DNA of 64,000 bases from Pomphorhynchus laevis (GCA_012934845.2 WNNJ02001026.1:1-64000); one strand, 5' to 3'. Positions 9,890-21,109 are shown, counted from the stretch's first letter. A program made the numbers and translations. The notes: generated by a model from the sequence alone, not told the origin.

Positions 9890-10760
9890 GCTATATCACG
9901 CACACGCCCATCGCATACACGATATCATTATTTCTTCCTCCAACTGTATTTATATCTACAAACGTCTTTACCATTTTCATCTCGTTCTAAACCCAGACAA
10001 TTCCAAAATAATGTGGATCCTCCCACGTCAACCTAACATATATCCTCCCCCTGTATCTTTTGCATCATCAATCATCCCCGTAGTTCACAATCTCACTTTC
10101 TTAGGCTTTCATTTCGATGATCACATTTTCCTTAAACCGTTCGTCCGCGACAAGGTCCACTCGTCTAACTTAATTCTCCGTGACATCCACCGTATCCGCT
10201 CCCTTATCGACTTCCGTTCCTGTATGTATCTTCTTTCATCGCTTTTCTTTCCTAAAATGGATTACTGCCTCAGCCTTTTGACCAATTCTCCAAAATCCAT
10301 CATCCTACCATTACAACGCATCATCAACTCTGCCGTTCGAGTGCTCCTACGTCTCCGTCGCTTTGACCAAACATCCACATATTTTGTGCAACTCTCCTGG
10401 TCCTCCATTCACATCAGCATCAAACTCCGCCTTATCGTAACTTTTCGTCTCATCGGTGTCCGCTCCCCCATCGTTCATCAACCTCCCTTAGACGACACTC
10501 GCCCCACCTCTCTATCGCTGTGTTCCCGTAATTCTATCTTACTCCACGTTCCCAATTACTCCAACAACCAAGGTCATAGATCTTTCCTCGTCGCTGCCCC
10601 ATTCGCTTGGAATCAGCTCCCTCTCGACGTCCGTCGCGCCCCCGTCCTTTATCACATTCATATACCGCCTTCGTTTTCACTGTTTTGACACATGACTTAG
10701 ATTTTTTTGTGGTCATATAAGCGTGCGCCGGCATGTATTTGCCAAGTAAAAATAAACCTT
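9890..10760 (+). mobile_element. LINE family 2, RT C-terminal half with 3' end
   Basis: The frame 10011-10688 reads IIPVVHNLTFLGFHFDDH, FLKPFVRDKV, DYCLSLLTNSPKS, RIINSAVRVLLRLRRFD, then SILLHVPNYSN and APFAWNQLPLDVR. This is the region after the RT catalytic box. The 5' start lies within the domain after a decayed start near 9890, where YAHAPAHRIHD is partly readable. The 3' end carries the family tail, AAGCGTGCGCCGGCATG then TATTTGCCAAG. Of the family-2 copies here, this has the cleanest reading frame. Confidence 0.8.
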
Positions 10761-10944
10761 TTTTAAATCTAAAGATTTACGCATTTTATCTTAAGTATTC
10801 TTAACTGGAAAGAAAGATCTAGACAACATTGAAAAACACAAGTTTATGATTCAGTATGCATTCGTGGATGGTAAATACAGCACGGACATGGTATTATCTA
10901 ATTATATAAATATAAGATTAGACAAAAATGTTTTAAATTTCTAG

Positions 10945-11091
10945 TGGCATTCACTTCATCCGAGTAAACTGAAAGGATACAAGTTGGGAGTGACTTTACT
11001 CACTGGACTGCCGACAATAACAAACGAAGGTTCACAGAAGAAAGGAAGTACAAACAGAAGCGATGCAAATGTATCTCCGAACCCATCGGTA
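10945..11091 (+). CDS. candidate internal exon of an unidentified host gene
   Basis: A 147-bp open stretch (49 codons) is bounded by TTTAAATTTCTAG on the left and a strong donor GTAAGT at 11092-11097. The frame reads WHSLHPSKLKGYKLGVTL, then LTGLPTITNEG and QKKGSTNRSD. Its length is a multiple of three and the next frame has an early stop. Base composition is richer in G/C than the flanks. It does not resemble any retroelement in the window. No family is recognised, and it could be chance. Confidence 0.3.
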
Positions 11092-13435
11092 GTAAGTAAA
11101 ATATTAAATTATCATCAGTCATGAGTTCAAAAATTATCGATTATTTTTTATCAAACGTAAATTTGGAAAATCTTAAATTATCCTAATCCTTATTGTTCCC
11201 ATTATATTGAGTATTATAAAACATTGATCTTGTCTAGACGATGATGCTGCAACGTCTCGTTCGTTTACGAAGTAGCTAATTCCTACTAATAGAATCTTAT
11301 CACTCCAATTACGTCTGCCTATTGACTCTCTTTACCCAAAATAAAAGCCATTATCTTAATTTTGGCCAGTGAAATTCGAACTACAAAATTGAAATCAAGT
11401 CAATTTCATTTTGTTTAAACGCTTTAAACTACTATCTTCAAATTCTTATTGTCAAAATTTTCCTGATCCTACGCCAGCTAAAATTGCCCAATTTGATCTC
11501 ATCCGGTCTGAAGAATCAACGTCAAAATCATGGTGAATCGTCCTTTGTGATAAAAAATGGGAAATTTCCGCGTTTTCAGTCCATCTTCAAAAATTATATG
11601 GCCATTACGATTCCTTCTACACATACCTTAAACCACAAAAGCGTCAATCCGACTTTTCGTCTTGGCCTTCAAAAGCTGTTCGATTCTACACAAATCAGAT
11701 CAGTGGGATGAATTATTTGTAAAACATGCTCTAAAGGGTATGTATATTACTAATCATGGCATACTGAATGTGAAGATCTTTCTATAAACTATATACAATT
11801 ACTGAACTTCTCTGTTGTTGACTTACACGCTATCATGGTTGCAAACCATTGCCTTTAAAATCGAATCTAAGTTGTCGCATTTACCCAGCTTTCTACACCT
11901 CTCCAATTCATATATAACGTGCTCTTTCCAGCTATCTTTAAATTACATCTCTGTCGAATACGTTCTATCCCATACATCTTGAATTGTCTAGCTCCCTGGG
12001 TCATTTTCATTCTTTATCTTGTTTCAAGTAGAACTTGCTGGTATCACACTAACTCAGATAATACAAAATTTATCTCTCCATCATACACCTTGGACTGCGA
12101 CTACGTATATCTTTCGTCATATATCCACTTACATTGGCACTGTTTTGTATAAAACAGTGCCAATGTTTTATACAAAACAGTATCCACAATCTTCCTCGCT
12201 CAATATTACTAAAATTTTCACTATCCCATCATTGGCACAAGTTACAACCTATTACACACCATACTGATATTGTTTCATCTCTTATCATCAACCCTATACT
12301 GTACGTTATTGGATACTGGGAGAAATAGACTCAAAGTGCCACTAACCGGATAAGAAATGTACAATCAAAAGGTATGTCTATACCATACCTTTTATCATAC
12401 TATAATCATATTATCATACTATACAACAACTAGAGTACTTGAAGTCACAGTGTCACATTTACACCCAATTGATAAATATCAAGATGCCAATGCATATCAC
12501 AAATATCTTTATGCAAACTGGCATATATAATCTACAAATAATTTCAATTTGCAAATTAATGTCAACAAATCTAATTCATGATATATCATCAACATTGACT
12601 TTCCACTGTATAGAATCGTTCATCGCATTTAATTTGACTTTATAAATAAATCAATTCATTAAAATTGATTTTTTTAATTTTTTACTTTATATAAATTTAA
12701 ATTATGTTAAATTTGAAGATTGAAATATCTATTATTAAATAAGTTGACGCAATTAGCTGATGTGGTTAGTGAATCTCCATATGGTTTGCTCGTTGTAATG
12801 CGACATATATCTACGACGATAGACCAATTTTTTAACAGGTGTTTCTTCCAGATATAAAATTTAGATAGACTAATATATAATAAATAGACTATATCGAACT
12901 TGCTACGTTAAATGTTCTTAGTTTTCTCGTCTATAGATAGTATTTTCTTGATTGTTTAGATAAATATGTAAAATTAAAGCAAGAATATTGCAAAAGGCTT
13001 TCAATTTATTCTTTTTAAATAAAATAGAACAAATGAACAATTATAAACAAATACCAATGAATTTGTTCGTATTTGAGTTCATCGGCGGTGATTTCCATAT
13101 AAATAAAACAAGAAAGAATATTTTGAATATTTCAATATACTTTTAAAATCATGTTCGATAAATATAACAAAGTACATAACGAGGTTAATGTACAAGTTCG
13201 AATTAAAACAAAAAATAAACAGTAAAATTAATTTACGAATAAGTTTGTCAATTGATTTGACCTATCTATTCTCTTCGTTCAGCTTTAGTGGAAATTCACG
13301 TATATAAAGTATTTCTAAAATAATTCGATTAAATTTCCTATGTTCAGGCAATGAAAATGGCACTTTCAAGGTTAGGGACATCATCAGTATTGTTTGCATT
13401 ATCCCCTATGGTTGAGTCAGATGTTCTTACTCCAG
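11092..13435. other. long non-coding stretch (intron or intergenic)
   Basis: No supported gene is seen. It holds a degraded Penelope-tail-like patch at 11385-11440 (minus: GTAGTTTAAAGCGTTTAAAC). A perfect hairpin at 12131-12166 has 16-bp arms and a GTAT loop. From 12600 onward it is strongly AT-rich. Confidence 0.45.
12131..12166. repeat. perfect hairpin, 16-bp arms, 4-nt loop
   Basis: ACATTGGCACTGTTTT, loop GTAT, AAAACAGTGCCAATGT. A further TTATACAAAACAGT block follows, so part of the sequence recurs a third time. Confidence 0.9.
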
Positions 13436-13975
13436 AATACTATGTACTGATACACTTTAATCTAGACATATTTTTTGAAAAATTCAGTTAAAGTACTAAA
13501 AAAATAATTTTAATTCATTTTAAATAAAATTAAAAATTAAATAATTTCACTCGTATAAACAAATATTGCTTGAAATCTTCAGATTTAAACAAGATAATTA
13601 TTAAGAATATAATTTCAAAAAACCAAATTGTTCTGACGGTATAAACGGTGCTTTATTTGAATTCAAATATTTTAGCAAAATAGTAATTTAATTTTAAATT
13701 CACCACAAATTTTCATAATATAACATGTACATATTTTTACATTTTTTAATTGTACATTGTGAAACGACATTGAACATATATTTATACTAAAATTCAATTT
13801 GTAGATAAAATTATATGTGCATTTTATTTATGCAATATTTAAAAATATTGAAAATTGATCTGGAAGAAATTTCGCGCGTTTTTAAAAATATCTAAATATG
13901 ATAACAATCGTATGTACTACACTTAAAATTTACTTGCATGCTAATGTATTCTTCAATGTAAACTCTAAATCACAT
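13436..13975 (+). repeat. alpha repeat, left copy
   Basis: A block from AATACTATGTACTGATACAC to the region after GATAACAATCGTATGTACT recurs in direct orientation at 15547-15980. Part of it recurs at 16110-16240. Its first ~385 bp (13487-13872) recur inverted at 17475-17850. The copies differ at many positions, so they are not recent. Confidence 0.75.
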
Positions 13976-14165
13976 TAAAATAAAAAATTGAATAAAATTT
14001 ACTGTAATGAAATAAGCTATATTAATCAAGACAATATTTTTCAATGGTAAGATTAATTTGATTGATTTAAAACAGATAACAATAAATATATCACTTGTTT
14101 CCCATACTAGTCGATCGCAAACTGCGAAACCACGCATTTACAAGGCAGATATTCGGCTATAATTT
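13975..14165 (-). pseudogene. inverted partial copy of the tetraspanin-like gene 3' end
   Basis: The minus strand of this span matches 15280-15480, covering the last codons and 3' flank of the tetraspanin-like ORF. On the minus strand it still encodes PNYSRISAL followed by TAA, then TGCGTGGTTTCGCAGTTTGC. The rest of the coding region is absent. It is a truncated inverted duplicate lying 5' of the intact ORF. Confidence 0.7.
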
Positions 14166-14623
14166 GGAATAATATTATGGGAAAAAAGTGATGCTAAGAT
14201 ACAAAAATAATAAAATATTAAAATATTACTCTTATTTTATGATAGTGTGATAACAATCGTTTTGTTTTTTAAACTAATTTTATCACCAAATTATGTATAT
14301 TACTGAAAATGAACCCACACTACAAATTGTGAACAATTTAATTTTTAAGCATTTCAATAAGTTACGGTAACGTGCATATAGTTTTGTGTTTCGATTTATA
14401 AACGTTTTACATAATGCAATAATTAAAACCTTACTTTCCAACGTTAAACGTTTTTACGGAAATTAAAATAGTCTTCTAAACATTTATTAGCATGAATGCT
14501 CACGGTATTATGTAATTTATTTATTAAAAATATAGGCAGTTCGCTAAACCACTGGTTAAAATCATAATTTCTTTCTGGTATTACATTAAGTAAAAGTAGA
14601 AGGTGCTAATTTTAAGTTCAAAG

Positions 14624-15310
14624 ATGAATCGTGAATTACTGGATAAAATTAACCGATTTATAATTCTGATAATTACAATGACGGCCTTAGTATTAAATAT
14701 ATTTCATTCAGGATATGCTTCCTCATTTTTTATAAAATCAACAATTGCCAAAACAGACATAAAACAGTTGGACATGTTGAATACTATCATTTTTACGATA
14801 TCTGCATGGTCTGCAATCACTTCTGGGATAATTAAGAAGGATTCGTCATTTGACAGTGGTTTAACATATCTTATCAAAATTCTTTCTCTGCTTTTAATGT
14901 GGATTAGCGTGATTCCGGCTCTGATTTGCCTTACTAATTTAGCAAGAAATTCACTGGTTGATATTTTAGAATTATTATTTTATCTTTCTGGTTGTTGTGA
15001 TCAATATAAATCAGGAACACTGTCAACTAGATGTATTTATATTTCACTAGTATATAATTGCAGTATATATTGCCAAGAAAGTATTGAACCGGTTTTCGAA
15101 GCAAAGTTACCTTACTTGGTAGATACCACTGCAAATGTTATAGATAATTGCTCGATTACTAATAATTGCCTGGAAATCATCACTAAAGGTTATAAAACAG
15201 CTATTTTAAACATAATCATTTCAGAGACTGTGCTTATTATTTTGATTTTACTACATTGCATTACTTTTGTTTGGTTCTATCCTAATTATAGCCGTATATC
15301 TGCCTTGTAA
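14624..15310 (+). CDS. tetraspanin-like four-TM membrane protein
   Basis: A 228-codon ORF starts at ATG 14624; an upstream in-frame GTG at 14603 is not a likely eukaryotic start. Four hydrophobic helices are visible at about residues 12-34, 52-70, 81-105 and 191-217. The loop between helices 3 and 4 is about 85 residues and holds GCCD (123-126), C137, C146, C150, C176 and C182. This fits the large extracellular loop of tetraspanins, with CCD in place of the usual CCG. Glu201 in TM4 also fits the family. Tetraspanins organise surface membrane microdomains. The ORF is intronless, unlike most animal tetraspanin genes. It is also smaller in the loop and divergent, so another four-TM family is possible. 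Its 3' end is duplicated in inverted form at 13975-14165. Confidence 0.5.
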   Translation: MNRELLDKINRFIILIITMTALVLNIFHSGYASSFFIKSTIAKTDIKQLDMLNTIIFTISAWSAITSGIIKKDSSFDSGLTYLIKILSLLLMWISVIPALICLTNLARNSLVDILELLFYLSGCCDQYKSGTLSTRCIYISLVYNCSIYCQESIEPVFEAKLPYLVDTTANVIDNCSITNNCLEIITKGYKTAILNIIISETVLIILILLHCITFVWFYPNYSRISAL

Positions 15311-15480
15311 ATGCGTTGTTTCGCAGTTTGCGATCGAATAGTATGGGAAACAAGTGATATATTTTTTGTTATCTGTTTTATATCAAACAAATACGGTTTT
15401 ATACCTATTGAAAAATATTGTCTTTTATTAATAAAGTTTATTTCATTACAGTAAATTTTATTCAATGAAAAATTGTGAAA
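15280..15480 (+). repeat. 3' end of tetraspanin-like gene and flank (inverted-repeat partner)
   Basis: This is the right-hand partner of the inverted copy at 13975-14165. It contains the stop codon, TTTCGCAGTTTGCGATCGA, GGGAAACAAGTGATATA and a following AT-rich flank. An AATAAAGTTT motif at about 15430 may serve as a poly-A signal. Confidence 0.65.
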
Positions 15481-15546
15481 ATCAATTTTTCGTAAAGAAC
15501 GGTCGGTCTTGTTTGGTTCAATAAACCGCTTTGAAAATTTTTTATT

Positions 15547-16240
15547 TCAAAATACTATGTAATAATACACTTTTAATCTAGAAATATTTTTTTAGATAAA
15601 TCAGTCGATGTACTAAAAAATTAATTTTAATATTTTTTTTAAATAAAATTGAAAGAAATTATGATTAAAAAATTAAAATCTAATTCGATATGTATATACA
15701 ATTCTATGTGTATTTTATTTATGCAATATTTCAAAATATCGAAATTTGATCTGGAAGAAATTACATATTTTTTTAAAATAAAATTGAAAAAAATTACGAT
15801 TTAAAAATTAAAATCTAATTCGATATGTAGATACAATTCTATGTGTATTTTATTTATGCAATATTTCAAAATATCAAAATTTGATCTGGAAGAAATTACG
15901 CGCATTTAAAAAAGATTTAAATATGATAACAATCGTATTTACTGCACTTGAAATTTACTTTTATGCTTATGTATACTTCAATGTAATTTCCTACTTTACA
16001 TGTTAACATTTGATATAAAATATTGTATAAATATATACAATATTTAAAATATTGTATAAATATATTCAATATTTAAAATATTGTATAAATATTATGATAA
16101 TTTAAAATATTGAAATTTGATCTGGAAGAAATTACGCATATTTCTAAAAAATAAATATGATAACAATCGTACTACACTTGAACTTTACTTTCATGCTCAT
16201 GTATTCTTTAATGTAATCCCTACATTACATGTTAACATTT
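15547..16240 (+). repeat. alpha repeat, right direct copies with internal tandem
   Basis: 15547-15980 is a direct copy of the left alpha block. It contains a ~130-bp tandem duplication (15647 and 15776), each unit having ATTTGATCTGGAAGAAATTA. A third partial unit covers 16110-16240. Between them, 16015-16090 repeats AATATTTAAAATATTGTATA. Confidence 0.7.
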
Positions 16241-16720
16241 GATAATAAACGTCACACTCATTTTTTAAATTTACACTCATAGTGTAAATTTTGTATCGAT
16301 AGTGTTTAAAATTTTCTCTTAAGGTGAAAATTTTTTACACTATTGATCCCTCTTCCCCATGTGAAGGGGATTAAACGGTTATTTTTGCACTATTAAAATA
16401 TACCTTAATCCCCTTTCCTCAAGTGCCTTTCTCCAAGAAAAGCTAAACAATTGTATAACCTTCGATCTACCACCTAAATTGGAGAGGTGGCAAAGTCTAA
16501 GAAAATGCTCGACGCCATCCTTAACCAAGCGTGATAAATATTTAGTGAGAAATATTTAAACACTATCCATTCTACTTCCCCGTGTGCCTAAATTTTAATA
16601 TCGCTCACAAGATTGATAAGGATAAATAAATGATTTTACTTTAAATACATAATTGATTTTATACAATTTGATAAGTAATTAGTTTTTAAAATCTGACATT
16701 TGCGTTGATAACATGTTTCG
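16241..16720. other. unassigned spacer
   Basis: Small imperfect inverted blocks are seen, such as GTGAAGGGGATTAA with TTAATCCCCTTTCC near 16370-16430. No gene is seen. Confidence 0.45.
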
Positions 16721-16724
16721 AAAT

Positions 16725-16845
16725 TTTTATTTGATGAAATTATTTTCTGAAGATGACAGCAGAGGGTAGCGAAATATCAAATAAAATTCTCCCTTTTTGA
16801 TCCAGCTCCAATAATTCTTTATCAAAAATGGATCATTATCAACTA
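16725..16845. mobile_element. foldback MITE-like element, copy 3 (right half)
   Basis: It contains AGCGAAATATCAAATAAAAT and TTTTTGATCCAGCTCCAATA, followed by a flank shared with copy 1 (TCATTATCAACTAT). The left half is reduced to a short block with TTTCTGAAGATGACAGCAGA. Confidence 0.6.
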
Positions 16846-17474
16846 TTAACAAATTATACTTTTTAAAATTTGATAAAATTTCTTGCGAAATAAAATGTAT
16901 TTAGAACAATTGTGAAATGTTCCCATTTTTATAACATATTCGTTTGAAACAAAGGCTCTAAAATCCAATGTCACGTCAGGTATCAATCCCTGTGAATTTT
17001 GCCTACTAGGGTATGCAGCAAAATTATAATACTTTTAGTTTATGCTGTTTCAATTCTTAGTAATTTTAATTCTTAGTTGTTGATACAACGATCTAGATGC
17101 TATAATTACACTCGAAAAGCAGGGCGTCTTACCATTCGCTTTGCACCAAACAAGGCCCAATGAAAGTATTAAATAATTAATTATTAATACATGAAATTAT
17201 TGAATGAACTTATTAAATAAAATTATTAAAATAATTTATTAAATGTAATTATTAAAATGATTTATTAGAACACACATTTATGGTCGTGCATCACAACCTA
17301 AAAATAAAATATCATAAATATAAAAATATCTAAAGGACCGTTAAACATTCTTCTTAAATTGATTTCTTAACTATCCAATATTAAATTATTAACTTATTAA
17401 ATAAAATGAACTTATTAAATAAAATTATTAAAATAATTTATTAAATGTAATTATTAAAATAATTTATTAAATGT
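16846..17474. other. unassigned AT-rich DNA with TTATTAAATG tandem motifs
   Basis: Repeated AATTATTAAAATAATTTATTAAATG units occur at 17200-17275 and again at 17400-17475. No coding signal is seen. Confidence 0.5.
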
Positions 17475-17850
17475 GCATCATTTCTTCCAGATCAAGTTTC
17501 AATATTTTAAATTATGAAAATATTTATGCAATATTTTAAATATTGAAAAATTTATAAAGCATTTAAATATTGTATAAATATATGTTCAAGGTCGTTTCAC
17601 AATGTACAATTAAAAAATGTAAAAATATGTACATGTTATAATATGAATATTTTGCTAAAATATTTGAATTCAAATAAAAACCGTTTATACTCGTCAGAAC
17701 AATTTGGTTTTTTGAAATTATATTCTTAATAACTATCTTGTTTAAATCTGAAGATTTCAAGCAATATTTGTTTATATGAGTGAAATTATTTAATTTTTAA
17801 TTTTATTTAAAATGAATTAAAATTATTTTTTTAGTATTTTAATTGATTTA
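17475..17850 (-). repeat. alpha repeat, inverted copy (right arm)
   Basis: The reverse complement of this span matches 13487-13872. Shared blocks are GTTTATACGAGTGAAATTAT (one mismatch), TTAAATCTGAAGATTT and GAACAATTTGGTTTTTTGAA. Together the two arms bracket a ~4.4-kb region with the tetraspanin-like ORF. The right edge coincides with the truncated 5' end of an RTE LINE. Confidence 0.75.
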
Positions 17851-17851
17851 G

Positions 17852-18978
17852 TTACGGTACAATTGACGCTATTCATGCAGTACGCCTTCTTCTTGAGAAA
17901 CATCGTGAAAAACAAAAAGCCATTCACTTTGCTTTTCTTGATCTCGAGAAGGCTTTTGATCGCGTCCCACACGAGGTTATCTGGTATGCGTTGAATGCCA
18001 CAAAATTCCGGAAGAACTTGTTGAGTGGGTCAGGCTGTTATATAAAAGACCGACTAGTCGCGTGTGCACATCAATTGGATGTTCAGAAGATTTCCCAATC
18101 ACCGCAGGGGTCCATCAAGGATCGGCATTTTCACCAGTCATATTCATTCTCGTTATGAACGCGGTGACACACGACCTGAACAGACAGATACCTTGGACAT
18201 TATTATATGCGGACGACGTTATAACGTCTGTTGACAAAAACGACTTTCAGAACCAGGTTAAGGCATGAAGTACCAGACTCAAACAGTTTGGCCTACGCCT
18301 CAACGTCCGAAAATCTGAATATCTAACGACGGACACCGATGATGAACTTACGATCAAAATTGAGGAGCAAGACCTCATTCGGACGTCAACATTCAGATAC
18401 CTTAGATCCACAATTTCAGCAGACGGCGATCTTCATACAGAGGTTTCGTCTCGAATAAACGCAGCATGGATGAAGTGGCGGTCAGTAACCGGTGTCTTGT
18501 GCGATCCCAAGATTAAAGATAGCAAAAAACCAAAAGTTTACAGAAAAGTAGTCAAACCGGTAGCGATCTATGATGCCGAATGCTGGTTAATGACCAAACA
18601 CGAAAAGCGTCGATTTGTAACGATGGAGGCCAAGATGTTGAAGCGGACTGCCGGAGTTACACGTATAGATCATATTCAGAACAATGATCTCAGGGCAAAA
18701 TTTGATGTAGCGCCGATATGCTACAAGTTACGCAAAATTCGATTACGGTGGTACGGTCACGTTCTCAGCGCTGATAAAGACACATTGGCAATGATGGGGT
18801 TCGACCTTAAAGTGGAAGGAAAACGCCCGAGAGGAAGACCAAAGCAGCGTTAGATTGACACCATAAGCCGTGATTTAGCTGACGTCGGCCTGCAACCGAG
18901 AGACGCCGCAGACCGCATGAAGTTGAAAAGGTATTCAAAAGTAGCGGACCCCACCACTATACGGGACAAACGCTGAAT
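17852..18978 (+). mobile_element. RTE-like LINE, RT and C-terminal region (5'-truncated)
   Basis: RT blocks in order are HFAFLDLEKAFDRVPHEV, ITAGVHQGSAFSPVIFIL, WTLLYADDV, LNVRKSEYLT, FRYLRSTISADGD, AECWLMTKHEKR, LRWYGHVLSADK, GKRPRGRPKQR and DAADRMKLKRYSKVADPTT. The RGRPKxRW-type tail and 'WxGHVxR' region are typical of RTE elements. Frameshifts and stops (for example before IDTISRD, and after DFQNQVKA) break the frame. The nuclease is missing. It is inactive. Confidence 0.85.
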
Positions 18979-19782
18979 AAAAATAAGTACTTTAAGTGAT
19001 TTCTCAGAAAATGTATTTACAGATAAAAAGCGTATCATTACATAGTATTATATTTTCGACACACACAAACATATGTGACTGTTACTCACATTTACAATGT
19101 ATGTAGTAATTAAAATAAGAACGTTTACTTCGTTTGAAATCAGTTACTTACATTTGCAATAAGTAAATATATATATTTCCGCTTATGTGAGAAATGAATT
19201 AATTATGTTTAATTTTAAAACATTTAAATTTGTGATTGTTTTTATTTTTCCATCACATTATTTGCATTTTTATATTTATAAATAATTTTAAATTCCACTG
19301 TGGTATCATAATTTTAGTTATATTTATAGTCAAGTACGTTTTACTTATGCGCGGCTTAAAGTAAAAATAGATTTCAAGTTTTATATTTGATTTAATTATT
19401 CTTCTTTTTAGTTTCACGTCATTTGTTTCGCTTTTTGTTTGGATATTTTGATATTTTTAATCAATTCAGTGATATTAAATATAATTAAATATATTTGTAA
19501 TGGTTTAAGCAAGATATCGACTGCATTGTTATATGCAATGTTGCAATTTAAAAAATAATATATTTATTCTGCAATTTGCTTCAATCCTGATTGCGTATAT
19601 ACATCAATTTAAATAAAAAATCTTTTTTTTCCATAATTTCTGTTCACATAATCTGTTCCGCAGCCAAAGGTTAATCAGATTGATACAAAACCAGATCAAT
19701 GCAGAGCGACGACAGTAGAAAACATTAGCATAAGCGTAAGTTAGTATTAATATTGTTTTCACTCTAATTCCTCCATATTCAG
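18979..19782. other. unassigned AT-rich DNA (possible intron)
   Basis: No coding frame is supported. The stretch ends in a pyrimidine-rich run and AG at 19781-19782, so part may be an intron of a gene ending at 19956. Confidence 0.4.
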
Positions 19783-19956
19783 GATGACTATTCAAAACCA
19801 AGAGGATTACAAAAACAAAAGTACGAGTTCAAAGAAGAAATTAGTACTGCACGTGGACACTACGTATCGACAAGTTTCATGTTGATTGTATCCAGCTTTT
19901 GTGCGTTGATCGCAGTCATTACTTCAATTGGATTTTCAGTTATATTCAAATACTGA
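19783..19956 (+). CDS. candidate terminal exon of a membrane protein gene
   Basis: After TTTTCACTCTAATTCCTCC and ATATTCAG, a typical 3' splice site, an open frame of 57 codons plus TGA reads DDYSKPRGLQKQKYEFKEE, then ISTARGHYVSTSF. It finishes with a hydrophobic segment MLIVSSFCALIAVITSIGF and SVIFKY. An AATAAA lies at 19991-19996, 35 nt past the stop. Together this looks like the last exon of a protein ending in a transmembrane helix. I do not recognise the family, and upstream exons were not found. Confidence 0.4.
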   Translation, partial: DDYSKPRGLQKQKYEFKEEISTARGHYVSTSFMLIVSSFCALIAVITSIGFSVIFKY

Positions 19957-20233
19957 CAATAATTTGCTTTTGACTGATAAATTTGCATTTAATAAATTTT
20001 CTATTAATGTAGTGATTGATTTTGCCTCTCGACTTGGCCCAAAAAAACAACAAAAGTTGCAAACAGAGAAAAGTAACATAAACTTCCTAGTAGGTGAAGC
20101 TCTCGAATTGCCTATTAATGTCAGACCAACTGGTTAATCATATATGCAGATACATTTTAGATAATTGAATGCACGTGAATGCACGAAATGTTAATGCGCA
20201 ACACTTGAGTTACTATATTTGAGTTACACGGTG

Positions 20234-20306
20234 ATTATCTCACATGGGTTCTAATCCCTTATTCGAAAAATTTTCGAATAAGGGATTAGAACCCATGTGA
20301 GATAAT
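20234..20306. repeat. perfect palindrome, 36-bp arms, 1-nt centre
   Basis: The arms run 20234-20269 and 20271-20306 around a single A at 20270, without any mismatch. The arm begins ATTATCTCACATGGGTTCTA. The surrounding DNA is not repeated. No reading frame is involved. Confidence 0.95.
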
Positions 20307-21100
20307 AAGGGTATTATTAAGGGTATTCATGTATGGGATATACACGCCATGCAAGAGATCTTTTATTACAAAACGGATCCCTTTAATTACTTTGAGTATA
20401 AACTAACTGGAGAGATATTAGGATGCCAAATTTTAGATCTTTATTTAACATTCGCTATCCGAACTAAGTTAGTGTAACACTATTTAGCTATTCAAAGTGG
20501 GCGCAAAATTCTGGATGTGAACAGATAATCATATCTGGCGCAAGACTGAATTTCACTGTCAGAATGTAACGCCATATTCAAATGGTTTGTATCACTTAAT
20601 GACGCCTAATTGTTTTGATACACATTTTGAAAGCTTATAACATTTGGAAATTAGCCTTTTAACTTTTTTGAATCATACATGCTTGATATTTCTCGGTCGC
20701 CAAATGATAGCGACCGAGAAATTCAAGCCACAACGATCTTAAAACCACATCACTTAGAACATTCTGGATCACTTTGCTACGTTCCCGTAATTCTTCAACT
20801 ATAGAGTATTTAAACGAAAATATTCAAGAGATATTTACATTAGCCGGGCGGACGTTCTTGACGAGATAGGTTTATACTTCTAATTAAATACTCGTTTTAA
20901 TTTATCACTAAATCTCAATTACCTTCTTATAAAATAAAAATAGTTTCTTTGAATAAAAACTGTCACATAAAACGAAAATTTATATTCATTTCAAAAATCG
21001 ATATAGCAATTACAACGCATTTATATCCCGTTCGATATTGCTGATATTAGCGTTTCCGGATGCATATGATTCTCTAGGAAATATTCGGTCACATGCCCTA
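20307..21100. other. spacer with a second hairpin
   Basis: No gene is supported. A perfect hairpin lies at 20688-20722 with 13-bp arms ATTTCTCGGTCGC and GCGACCGAGAAAT. Part of 21000-21080 (CCGTTCGATATTGCTGATAT) resembles 23955-24030 in reverse. Confidence 0.5.
20688..20722. repeat. perfect hairpin, 13-bp arms, 9-nt loop
   Basis: ATTTCTCGGTCGC, loop CAAATGATA, GCGACCGAGAAAT. The stem continues past a one-base bulge with CTTGA/TCAAG. Confidence 0.9.
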
Positions 21101-21109
21101 AATATCTGC

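Noticed and set aside
11484-12645. Several 60-80-codon plus-strand ORFs
   Set aside because: No motif, no splice context, overlapping one another in different frames; expected by chance.
17563-17760. 65-codon minus-strand ORF
   Set aside because: Lies in the inverted alpha repeat; the left copy does not keep the frame and composition is AT-driven.
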